Below are positions 16,808-23,541 of a stretch of DNA of 44,727 nucleotides, piece by piece. Made by a program: the position numbers and the translations under genes. How positions within the stretch are numbered: the stretch's first letter is position 1; every line of letters begins with the position of its first letter. This DNA comes from Lachnospiraceae bacterium (GTDB lineage Bacteria; Bacillota; Clostridia; Lachnospirales; Lachnospiraceae), in assembly GCA_021201095.1 (NCBI GenBank), contig JAJQFO010000119.1:12529-57255 (forward strand), in the 5' to 3' direction. The notes below the pieces were generated by a model. It ran no database searches. It was not told the origin of the DNA and saw only the letters and a program-made list of their open reading frames with translations.

Positions 16808-17119
16808 TCACGAAAATACCACCCAAAACAGATACAGCAATGCGATCACCAGGCCGCAGCCGACGATGTACACCAGCGCGACCAGCAGCCCCGCTCTGAG
16901 AGCCATCCACGTATATTTCATCCTCTCCCTGCGGGTAAACAGCGGCTGTTTCATACCATCCGCACCGTCCTGCGCTGTGTTCCGACCGGAAGCCGCGCTG
17001 TCCTTTTGCCTGTCCGAAAGGCTGCGCGGAAGATGCCCAAACATTCCCGGCCTCTCGACCTGGCTCATATCAGCAATGGTGCGGCCATCGTCATCATCGT
17101 ATACCTTTTTATTTCTCAT
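16808..17119 (-). CDS. Small membrane protein with KVYDDDDGRTIADMS motif
   Basis: The 103-residue protein starts at 17119 (MRNKKVYDDDDGRTIADMS) behind GGAGTGACAGAAA. The N-terminal 75 residues are soluble, with the acidic KVYDDDDGR motif and a Pro-rich segment; residues about 78-102 form one membrane helix (ALRAGLLVALVYIVGCGLVI). From memory, this short-motif-plus-one-helix design recurs in Lachnospiraceae hypothetical proteins; its role is unknown. It lies at the end of the ldhA-rarA group. Confidence 0.7.
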   Translation of the reverse strand: MRNKKVYDDDDGRTIADMSQVERPGMFGHLPRSLSDRQKDSAASGRNTAQDGADGMKQPLFTRRERMKYTWMALRAGLLVALVYIVGCGLVIALLYLFWVVFS

Positions 17120-17331
17120 TTTCTGTCACTCCATGTCATCTCGAAAATAATCCCGCTTCCAGTCAGCCAATATTCAGTTTGGCCTTTAAGCTTTGTACGT
17201 GTTGTAACTATATAAATGTTATTCACCCGTTTTTCTGTCCACGCAAGAAACGGTTCCCTGCGCTGCTTCCGATCGGCGGCTCTGGCGGCTGCTTCCTTTG
17301 TCAATGCCGATGAGCTGCTTCCGCCTTCCAC
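17116..17331 (-). CDS. Possible small ORF overlapping rarA 3' end
   Basis: A 71-codon frame (MEGGSSSSALTKEAAARAADR... WSDRK) overlaps the last 31 bases of rarA and ends in a TGA that shares four bases (ATGA) with the next start. That overlap would permit translational coupling. A GTG start at codon 36 (VNNIYIVTTRTKLK) is an alternative. No clear ribosome site or known domain is seen, so it may be an accidental frame. Confidence 0.25.
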   Translation of the reverse strand: MEGGSSSSALTKEAAARAADRKQRREPFLAWTEKRVNNIYIVTTRTKLKGQTEYWLTGSGIIFEMTWSDRK

Positions 17332-18710
17332 TCTTTGATTTTCTCCAGCCTGTCCTTGTAATCCCGCTCCGCTCCCTGCCCAGCCGGGCGATAATACTCC
17401 CGGCCAAGCAGAGAATCAGGCAGACACTGCATATTTGTCAGCTTTTCTTCCGTATCGTGGGCATACTGGTAGCCCTCGCCATATTTTTCATCCCGCATCA
17501 GCTGCGTGACGCCATTGCGGATGACGAGCGGCACCGGCTCGGCAAGCTGCCGCTGGGCGTCCTCCCTAGCCTCGCCATAGGCCACATAGAGGGCATTTGA
17601 TTTTGGCGCCAGCGACAGGTAAACCACCGCCTGCGTCAGATGCACATTGCACTCCGGCATCCCGAGGTAATGGCAGGCCTGATACGCCGCAATCGCCTGT
17701 GGAAGCGCCTGGGGATCGGCAAGTCCCACATCCTCGCTCGCGAAGCGGACAATCCGGCGGGCCACATACAGAGGATCCTCCCCAGCCTCCAGCATCCGGG
17801 CCAGCCAGTAAACGGCCGCATCCGGATCGGAGTTGCGCATAGATTTATGTAAAGCAGAAATCAGGTTGTAATGCTCCTCGCCTTTTTTGTCGTAAAGCAG
17901 GGATTTCTTAGAGATGCACTGCTCCAATGTCTCCCGGGAGACACGCACCACACAGTCCTGCGCAGAATCCGTCAGAATGGGCGGCACATCCTGCCCTCCG
18001 GCATCACGTGACGGCGTTTCCAACACCGTTCCGCTCCTGATCTCTCCGTTTAAAATCACCATCTCCAGCGTGGAAAGTGCCGCGCGCGCATCACCGTTCG
18101 CAAAATTCGCGATCAGCTCCGGCATATCCGGCTCCATCTCAATCTTCTGACTGCCAAATCCGCGCGGGTCTTTCAGTGCCCGGGAAATAATTTCGACCAG
18201 CTCCTCTGTGCTTAAGGCGTGCATCACAAAGACCTTGCACCTCGACAGCAATGCCCCGTTGACCTCGAAGGACGGGTTTTCTGTCGTCGCACCGATCAGG
18301 ATGATGCTGCCTTTTTCTACAAAGGGCAGAAACGCGTCCTGCTGTGCCTTATTGAAGCGGTGAATCTCGTCTACAAACACAATCGTCCGCTCTCCGAACT
18401 GACGGTTCTGCTCCGCCTGCTGCATCACCTGGCGGATCTCCTTAATCCCGCTCGTCACTGCGGAAAAATCAATGAAGGCTGCTTTCGTATGACCGGCGAT
18501 GATGCGGGCCAGCGAGGTCTTGCCGGAGCCGGGCGGCGACCAGAAAATCATCGACGAGATCTGATCACTCTCGATCATTTTCCGCAGTACCTTCCCGGGG
18601 CCGAGCAGGTGCTTCTGCCCCACAAACTCGTCCAGTGTGCGCGGGCGCAGCCGCTCCGCCAGGGGCTGCATATCCGTGTAAAGAAGATCCCCAAAGCTCA
18701 TCTGTTCCAT
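17301..18710 (-). CDS. rarA: Replication-associated recombination protein A (RarA/MgsA)
   Basis: The 469-residue AAA+ ATPase acts at stalled replication forks. The start at 18710 (MEQMSFGDLLYTDMQPLAERLRPRT is the N-terminal stretch) follows AGGTGATAAG. Walker A is SPPGSGKT (58-65), Walker B is FVDEIH (Asp113, Glu114), and sensor 1 is IGATTENPSF. The C-terminal tetramerisation domain is present (YWLARMLEAGEDP, RRIVRFASEDVGLADP). Residues about 222-253 form an extra polar loop (TPSRDAGGQDVPPILTDS) at a place where relatives run straight on. It lies 52 bases after ldhA. Confidence 0.94.
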   Translation of the reverse strand: MEQMSFGDLLYTDMQPLAERLRPRTLDEFVGQKHLLGPGKVLRKMIESDQISSMIFWSPPGSGKTSLARIIAGHTKAAFIDFSAVTSGIKEIRQVMQQAEQNRQFGERTIVFVDEIHRFNKAQQDAFLPFVEKGSIILIGATTENPSFEVNGALLSRCKVFVMHALSTEELVEIISRALKDPRGFGSQKIEMEPDMPELIANFANGDARAALSTLEMVILNGEIRSGTVLETPSRDAGGQDVPPILTDSAQDCVVRVSRETLEQCISKKSLLYDKKGEEHYNLISALHKSMRNSDPDAAVYWLARMLEAGEDPLYVARRIVRFASEDVGLADPQALPQAIAAYQACHYLGMPECNVHLTQAVVYLSLAPKSNALYVAYGEAREDAQRQLAEPVPLVIRNGVTQLMRDEKYGEGYQYAHDTEEKLTNMQCLPDSLLGREYYRPAGQGAERDYKDRLEKIKEWKAEAAHRH

Positions 18711-18762
18711 CTTATCACCTGCCCTCTCCGATCAAATTCCATAACGCCTCTGCAACGTAACT

Positions 18763-19752
18763 TTACAATTCATTCGGTCCGACTTCTCCCCGCGCAAAGG
18801 CAAGCGCGTTTTCCATGGTAGTCTCGCTGATCGCACGCATGGCCTCTTCCGTGAAAAATCCCTGGTGAGAGGTCACTATGACATTCGGGAAGGAAAGCAG
18901 CCGCGCTACTGTCGAATGCTGCATGATTTCATCGGACAGATCCTCAAACACAGAATCGTCCTCTTCCTCATAGACGTCCAGGCCAACCGCGAAAAATTTA
19001 TTGTCGCGGATTCCCTTGATCAGATCGTCTGTCCGGATCAGGCCGCCGCGGGAGGTATTTACCAGAATCACGCCGTCCTTCATTTTCCCGATCGTCTCCA
19101 GATTGATCATGTGATGCGTCTCCTGGGTCAGCGGGCAATGCAGGGAAATCAGATCCGATCTGCCAAGCAGCTCGTCCAGCTCCACATATTCCACAAAATC
19201 CAGGCTTTTGTTCGGATACATGTCATAAGCAAGCACCCTCATACCAAAGCCGTGGCAGATCCTCGCCATCGCCGCTCCGATGCGCCCGGTGCCCACTACG
19301 CCGGCCGTGCGCCCATAAAAGGAAACGCCCAGCAACCCGTTGAGGCTGTAGTTATTCTCACGCACTTTAATATAAGCCTTATGAAGGCGCCTGCTCGCGG
19401 TCAAAGCCAGTGCCATCGCATGCTCCGCAACCGACTCCGGCGAATAGCCCGGCACACGGGCGACACGAATCTGGTATTCTTTTGCCTTCTCCAGATCCAC
19501 GTTGTTAAAGCCCGCACATCGCATCAGAATCAGCCGGACACCGCACCGATGCAGCAGCTCCACCGTCTGCTCTCCAAGATCCATATTGACAAACGCGCAA
19601 ACTGCGTCATATCCGTCCGCCAGCTGCGCCGTATTCGGCGTCAGGTCCGCCTCAATAAACTTGATATCGATATCTGCATATTTTTCCTGCTCCATCAGGG
19701 GAAGGAAATATTTTTTATCATAGCCTTTCGCACCAAAAAATAACAGTCTCAT
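18763..19752 (-). CDS. ldhA: D-lactate dehydrogenase (2-hydroxyacid dehydrogenase family)
   Basis: The 329-residue NAD enzyme reduces pyruvate to D-lactate. The start at 19752 (MRLLFFGAKGYDKKYF) follows AAAGGGG; upstream codons lie in a repeat region. Visible are the NAD loop GVVGTGRIGAAMARI, catalytic Arg in VNTSRGGLIRTDDL, Glu in the GLDVYEEEDDSVF region, and His in VTSHQGFFTEEA. Length and residues match LdhA rather than glycerate or phosphoglycerate dehydrogenases. It is the first gene of a group with rarA. Confidence 0.93.
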   Translation of the reverse strand: MRLLFFGAKGYDKKYFLPLMEQEKYADIDIKFIEADLTPNTAQLADGYDAVCAFVNMDLGEQTVELLHRCGVRLILMRCAGFNNVDLEKAKEYQIRVARVPGYSPESVAEHAMALALTASRRLHKAYIKVRENNYSLNGLLGVSFYGRTAGVVGTGRIGAAMARICHGFGMRVLAYDMYPNKSLDFVEYVELDELLGRSDLISLHCPLTQETHHMINLETIGKMKDGVILVNTSRGGLIRTDDLIKGIRDNKFFAVGLDVYEEEDDSVFEDLSDEIMQHSTVARLLSFPNVIVTSHQGFFTEEAMRAISETTMENALAFARGEVGPNEL

Positions 19753-19785
19753 TGAAGTCCCCTTTCCTGCCGCGCCCCTCGCTAT

Positions 19786-19933
19786 GCGATTCTTTATTGC
19801 GCGGCTCTCCTTATTACGTGTCCGTACTCGCCTGCGAGTATGGACGAAGGCAATGTTCCGATTTTCGCAGAAAATCGAGAACGGCACCGCGCCAATCGCG
19901 AAGCGATTCTTAGTTGCGCGGCTCTCCTTATTA
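19786..19933. repeat. Palindrome cluster with a 117-bp spaced direct repeat
   Basis: A 31-bp segment occurs at 19786-19816 and 19903-19933 with two mismatches. Between and within the copies are palindromes: GTCCGTACTCGC / GCGAGTATGGAC (19820-19845, one G-U), GATTTTC / GAAAATC (19860-19876), and AATCGC / GCGATT (19894-19908). The first palindrome, with its trailing GGACGAAG, recurs in related form at 40088-40117. It lies upstream of ldhA. Confidence 0.8.
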
Positions 19934-20057
19934 TACCCGGAAATCAGGAAATTACAACATCAGCTGAAACCTTATTTCCGCAGCTCAAATCATGGAGGCA
20001 TCTCAATCAGAAGATTCCGCCGCGGATTTTTTGTGTCATTTTTGTGAATTTTCACCG

Positions 20058-20086
20058 TTGATTTTTTCACCCGGCAACTATAAAAT
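20058..20086 (+). promoter_or_regulatory. Possible promoter of a long leader before the DUF2798-like gene
   Basis: TTGATT (20058-20063) and TAAAAT (20081-20086) lie 17 bases apart on the plus strand. The transcript would have a leader of about 365 nt. A small hairpin GGCAGAA / TTCTGCC follows at 20096-20112. Confidence 0.5.
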
Positions 20087-20200
20087 AATGCGAGCGGCAG
20101 AAGAGTTCTGCCAGTATCATTATCATGAAAATGCCTGCCGGGCAAGGATGACAGCTTCTTCCTCTCCTGCCTCGGTTCAAAAACTGAATAGCACATGAAC

Positions 20201-20294
20201 GACACAAGTGGTGCCATGCACGTAAATCTGATCACGGAACTATGTAAGACTAGAGAAGGGATCGGAGCGGACATGAACGCTTGTGTCTTTTTTT
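20201..20294 (+). promoter_or_regulatory. Candidate leader RNA ending in a terminator
   Basis: GACACAAG (20201-20208) pairs with CTTGTGTC (20280-20287), immediately followed by seven T. The enclosed 71 nt contain further pairing (GTGC/GCAC and CTGATC/GATCGG). This resembles a riboswitch-terminator layout but fits no class I recognise. A second possible promoter (CTGACA-17-GATATA, 20327-20355) and another stem GCCGGATG / CATCCGGC (20365-20422) lie between it and the gene. Confidence 0.4.
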
Positions 20295-20458
20295 GTCTGA
20301 CAAAGGGGATATCCAGTCTTCTTTAGCTGACAAAAGTCACGCGAACTGCGATATAAGGTTGTGTGCCGGATGATTATACAAGAAGATCGTTGGCGGGCCT
20401 TGATGCGGCTTAAGCATCCGGCCAGGCATTTTCAGCATCAAAAAGGAGATTGATTCAT

Positions 20459-20998
20459 ATGCCAAAAAACCAGTTTCAGCGAATGATTTTCGCACTCATC
20501 ACAGTTATCATCACCGTACATGGATATGTTTTTTACAGCCTTTATGTGGTGAACGGAGCGACACTCATGGAAGTAAACCAGGCTGACAGCGTCCTTCACG
20601 CAATCCAGGCGCAGGGCGGTGTGTACATGTTCGGGCGCATGCTTCCCATCTGGGCTCTGATCCTGATTGAATTCTGCTTTGCCTACGCACTGGAATGCCT
20701 GCTGGGCAGCCCCTGCTCCTTTAAGCTGGCCTGCATGAACTTTGACCCGAAGGAAACGCATCCCGTCATTTTTGAGAGCGCGGTGATCTGCTCGACCGTC
20801 GGCCTGATGGTCCCCACAATGAGCTTTCTGGCAGCGCTGTTTTACTATCCGTATTACAACGGCTTCCATATCCTGACCTTCCTGGCGAACTGGCTGAAGC
20901 TGGTGTGCTACAACTTCCCGTTTGCCTTCTTCAGCCAGCTGTTTTTCATCCAGCCGCTGGTGCGGAAGATTTTTAAGCTGATCTTCCGGAATAACTAA
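20459..20998 (+). CDS. DUF2798-like four-helix membrane protein
   Basis: The 179-residue protein starts at 20459 (MPKNQFQRMIFALITVIITV), 10 bases after AAGGAG; a TTG at 20450 is too close to that site. Four hydrophobic helices are visible: about 8-28, 63-83 (RMLPIWALILIEFCFAYALE), 106-128 and 142-164. Two helix pairs with similar spacing fit the DUF2798 type. Function is unknown. The gene stands alone on the plus strand behind an unusually long leader. Confidence 0.75.
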   Translation: MPKNQFQRMIFALITVIITVHGYVFYSLYVVNGATLMEVNQADSVLHAIQAQGGVYMFGRMLPIWALILIEFCFAYALECLLGSPCSFKLACMNFDPKETHPVIFESAVICSTVGLMVPTMSFLAALFYYPYYNGFHILTFLANWLKLVCYNFPFAFFSQLFFIQPLVRKIFKLIFRNN

Positions 20999-21006
20999 AA
21001 AAACTC

Positions 21007-21034
21007 TGGACATTTTTCTGATGTGTGCTATAAT
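21007..21034 (+). promoter_or_regulatory. Promoter of the Mn riboswitch-oadB transcript
   Basis: TGGACA (21007-21012), 16 bases, then an extended -10 box TGCTATAAT (TATAAT at 21029-21034). Transcription should start near 21041, about 145 nt before the riboswitch. Confidence 0.75.
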
Positions 21035-21071
21035 GCCCCCAGATGTGCAAAAGATCTGCACCCTGTAAGCA

Positions 21072-21136
21072 CTTTACAAACGCCTTATAAACGCATATAA
21101 ATGTCTTGTAAATGCCTTGTAAGGGTCTTATGAGTG
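21072..21136 (+). repeat. Tandem array of degenerate 11-bp units in the leader
   Basis: About six units of 10-12 bases follow each other: CTTTACAAACGC, CTTATAAACGC, ATATAAATGT, CTTGTAAATGC, CTTGTAAGGGT, CTTATGAGTGA. They lie in the transcribed leader between the promoter and the Mn riboswitch. Confidence 0.55.
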
Positions 21137-21186
21137 ATCCTGTCCGCATCAGGAACAGGTTTTAAAACAGCGGATCTGCAGCCGGG

Positions 21187-21278
21187 ATAAAAGGGAGTAG
21201 CCGCCGCCGTCTGGCGGACTTTAAGGCGTCAGGACGATAGAAATATCCGCTTTTTAGTTGAAATGGCAAGACTTTTAT
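21187..21278 (+). promoter_or_regulatory. Mn2+ riboswitch (yybP-ykoY class)
   Basis: P1 is ATAAAAG (21187-21193) with CTTTTAT (21272-21278). The class signatures are present: GGGAGTAGC after the 5' P1 strand, GGCGTCA-GGAC before a GATA-GAAA-TATC hairpin, CGCTTTTTAG after it, and GGCAAGACTTTT at the 3' end. The variable arm contains the palindrome GCCGTCTGGCGGAC (21206-21219). The 3' P1 strand is shared with a terminator, so Mn2+ binding should favour P1, prevent termination and turn on oadB-oadG. Confidence 0.85.
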
Positions 21279-21319
21279 TGCATGCATTTATTTGTGTGCA
21301 ATAAAGGTCTTTTCTTTTT
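21270..21319 (+). terminator. Riboswitch-controlled terminator
   Basis: GACTTTTATTGCA (21270-21282) pairs with TGCAATAAAGGTC (21297-21309) over 13 bp with one G-U pair, followed by TTTTCTTTTT. It uses bases of the riboswitch P1, so the two folds exclude each other. Confidence 0.85.
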
Positions 21320-21517
21320 GCTCTGATCCCATTCATTCCTGCACAATCATACATGCGGAGACTTTCTCCAGCTAATCCTGCACAGTCAGCCAGGAGTATT
21401 CTTTCTCCATCCGTCTGTTGTGCAGAGAGCATGCAGGATATGCCGCAAAAGTTTTGTGCACAATAAGTGCAGAAACAGACAAGAGTCTAAGCAATCATCA
21501 AAACGAGGGAGGAAAAC

Positions 21518-22654
21518 ATGGAATTTTTACTGGAAGGTATTCTAAGTGTCACATGGCAGCAGATTGTGATGTATCTGATCGGAATCCTGCTGATATGGCT
21601 CGCCATTAAGAAGGGATGCGAGCCTTCGCTGCTGCTTCCGATGGGATTCGGCGCGATACTGGTCAATCTGCCTTTAACGGGAGTCCTCAACCAGACGGTG
21701 CAGGGGACGGTGGAGGTCACCGGTATCATCGAATGGCTCTATGAAATCGGCATCGGTGCCTCGGAGGCACTGCCCACACTGCTGTTTATCGGCATCGGCG
21801 CAATGATCGATTTCGGACCGCTGCTCTCCAATCCGATTATGTTTCTCTTTGGAGCCGGCTGTCAGTTCGGTATCTTTGCCGCCATTCTTTTTGCGGCTCT
21901 GCTGGGATTCCCTCTGGCGGACGCGGCATCGATCGGCATCATCGGCGCGGCCGACGGCCCCACAGCCATTCTGGTATCGCAGGTCCTGGATTCCTCCTAC
22001 ACCGGAGCAATCGCGGTGGCCGCTTACTCCTACATGGCTCTCGTACCTATTATACAGCCCATTGTCATCCGGGCAATTACAACGAAAAAAGAGCGCACCA
22101 TTCATATGGAATACCGCCCTGCTGATGTGAGCAAAGCCACACGCATCGCGTTCCCGATTGTCGTAACAATCATCGTCGGCATGGTCGCCCCCTCCTCAAT
22201 CGCGCTGGTTGGGTTCCTGATGTTCGGCAACCTGCTGCGGGAATGCGGCGTCCTGAACGCGCTCTCGGAAACCGCACAGACAACGCTGACCAACCTGATC
22301 ACGCTGCTTCTGGGACTGACGATTTCCTTCAGCATGCAGGCGGAAGCTTTTGTGACGAAAGAAACCATCCTGGTTCTGTGCATCGGCCTGCTGGCGTTTA
22401 TCTTTGACACCATCGGCGGCGTGCTGCTGGCCAAATTCCTCAATCTTTTCCGGAAAGAAAAGATCAACCCCATGATCGGCGCTGCCGGCATCTCCGCCTT
22501 CCCCATGGCGTCCCGCGTCGTGCAGAAAATGGCGGATGAGGAGGAGCATGGGAACGTTATCCTGATGCACGCAGCCGGAGCAAACGTCTCCGGACAAATC
22601 GCATCCGTAATCGCCGGCGGCCTGGTCATCCAGATCGTAGCCAGCTATCTGTAA
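21518..22654 (+). CDS. oadB: Na+-pumping decarboxylase beta subunit (OadB/GcdB/MmdB family)
   Basis: The 378-residue membrane protein starts at 21518 behind GGGAGGAAAAC. OadB-family subunits couple release of CO2 from carboxybiotin to Na+ export. About nine to eleven hydrophobic helices are present. Family motifs include LLFIGIGAMIDFGPLLSNP, the GIIGAADGPTAI segment with its key Asp, and the last-helix motif HAAGANVSGQIASVIAGG. The carboxyltransferase alpha subunit, which supplies carboxybiotin, is not in the window, so the subunit is either shared with a complex elsewhere or works alone. It is preceded by a Mn2+ riboswitch and followed by a tiny oadG-like gene. Confidence 0.93.
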   Translation: MEFLLEGILSVTWQQIVMYLIGILLIWLAIKKGCEPSLLLPMGFGAILVNLPLTGVLNQTVQGTVEVTGIIEWLYEIGIGASEALPTLLFIGIGAMIDFGPLLSNPIMFLFGAGCQFGIFAAILFAALLGFPLADAASIGIIGAADGPTAILVSQVLDSSYTGAIAVAAYSYMALVPIIQPIVIRAITTKKERTIHMEYRPADVSKATRIAFPIVVTIIVGMVAPSSIALVGFLMFGNLLRECGVLNALSETAQTTLTNLITLLLGLTISFSMQAEAFVTKETILVLCIGLLAFIFDTIGGVLLAKFLNLFRKEKINPMIGAAGISAFPMASRVVQKMADEEEHGNVILMHAAGANVSGQIASVIAGGLVIQIVASYL

Positions 22655-22731
22655 AGAAAGCGGAGACAGAGCAACAAAAAAGCCTGAATTTAAGCTAAAA
22701 ACCGCTTGAAAATATGAGGAGGAAAAGCAAG

Positions 22732-22863
22732 ATGACACGAATGGAAACCATTATCGCGGCCCTTCAGATCATGGGCAAAGGAATGGGCGGCATTTTCGTA
22801 GCAATTATCCTGATTATGCTGGTTGTATGGCTGATGGGGAAAATGACGAACCGCAAAAAATAA
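22732..22863 (+). CDS. oadG: Small gamma-type subunit of the decarboxylase pump
   Basis: This 43-residue protein (MTRMETIIAALQIMGKGMGG is the N-terminus) starts 6 bases after a GAGGAGGAAAAGCAAG site and ends in KKMTNRKK-like basic residues. It has one membrane helix (GIFVAIILIMLVVWLMG). OadG subunits are small single-helix proteins that hold the complex together and may bind zinc with a C-terminal tail; here the tail is missing. It lies 77 bases after oadB and is followed by a terminator. Confidence 0.8.
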   Translation: MTRMETIIAALQIMGKGMGGIFVAIILIMLVVWLMGKMTNRKK

Positions 22864-22900
22864 ATTGCCCGGAAATACAGTTGGACCGGACTATGCACAT

Positions 22901-22936
22901 AAAAAACGCGCCAGATGCAAATCTGACGCGTTTTTT
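22901..22936. terminator. Bidirectional terminator between oadG and glcG-like gene
   Basis: AAAAAACGCG / CGCGTTTTTT with an inner CAGAT / ATCTG stem (one C-A mismatch between them). It can terminate oadG on the plus strand and the converging glcG-like transcript. Confidence 0.85.
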
Positions 22937-23034
22937 ATGCACAGAGCCGGGAAAGGAGTTTTGAAGGAGTTTTGCGGCTAAAGCCGCACCCGGCTCGCGC
23001 AGGCGGATAGGGGAGAAAAGCGTTCCCCTATCCG
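22937..23034 (-). repeat. Palindromic 3' module after the glcG-like gene
   Basis: Read on the minus strand, just past the stop at 23038: hairpin CGGATAGGGGA with its partner (23034-23004), then GAGCCGGG with core GCGGCTTTAGCCGC, then AACTCCTT twice, CCCGGCTC and CTCTGTGCATAAAAA leading into the terminator. The first 38 bases are identical to 8144-8181, the 33-base core to 8458-8490, and CTCTGTGCATAAAAA to 8582-8596. Order and orientation relative to the upstream gene are the same in both places. Confidence 0.9.
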
Positions 23035-23037
23035 ATT

Positions 23038-23520
23038 TCACAAAATTTCCTTTAAAACAGACTGCCCGTAAATCGCCAGGCTGTCGTCCTCCTCGCCGGT
23101 CCCGCCGCTGACTGCCAGACCGCCGATGATTTTCTCTCCCACTTTCAGCGGAACGCCGCCGCCGAGGATACAAATCCTCCCATTGTCCATCTGCTCCAGT
23201 CCATAAAAGGTCTCACCCGGCTGAGAGAGCTTTGCCAGCTCCATCGTCGACATTTTCACTGCCACTGCCGTATAGGCTTTTTTGACCGCGACATCAAAGC
23301 TTACCAGAAAAGCGCCGTCCATGACATGCACCAGAACCGGATTGCCTTCCGGATTGCAGACTGCGATGACGGACTGCTGACCGCGACGGGCAGATTCCTG
23401 CTCAACTGCCTCAGTCAGCCGTTTGGCCTCCTTCAGAGTGATTTTCTGATGCGGAGCCATCTGTTTAAGCACCTCACGAACCGTGGCTTCGATGACGGAC
23501 TGATTATATTTCTCTTCCAT
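23038..23520 (-). CDS. GlcG/HbpS/PduO-C family protein
   Basis: The 160-residue protein starts at 23520 behind AAGGGG. It has an N-terminal helical stretch like those of microcompartment-associated proteins (NQSVIEATVREVLKQM) and the GlcG/HbpS fold: LTEAVEQESARRG, VIAVCNPEGNPVLVHVMDGA, KKAYTAVAVKMSTMELA, GLEQMDNGRICILGGGVPL and GLAVSGGTGEEDDSLA. Domains of this type bind haem or cobalamin-like cofactors, or occur at the end of PduO. The first 20 residues could be an encapsulation-type peptide. It is 21 bases after the PduQ-like gene in one operon. Confidence 0.85.
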   Translation of the reverse strand: MEEKYNQSVIEATVREVLKQMAPHQKITLKEAKRLTEAVEQESARRGQQSVIAVCNPEGNPVLVHVMDGAFLVSFDVAVKKAYTAVAVKMSTMELAKLSQPGETFYGLEQMDNGRICILGGGVPLKVGEKIIGGLAVSGGTGEEDDSLAIYGQSVLKEIL

Positions 23521-23541
23521 GTGTAAATACCCCTTTTCCTT

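Noticed and set aside
17219-17407. 62-codon minus-strand frame in the rarA end
   Set aside because: It lies inside rarA in another frame and has no support beyond being open.
20438-21061. 207-codon minus-strand frame opposite the DUF2798-like gene
   Set aside because: The plus-strand frame has an AAGGAG site and four membrane helices; the minus-strand product is His/Gln-rich and unlike any family.
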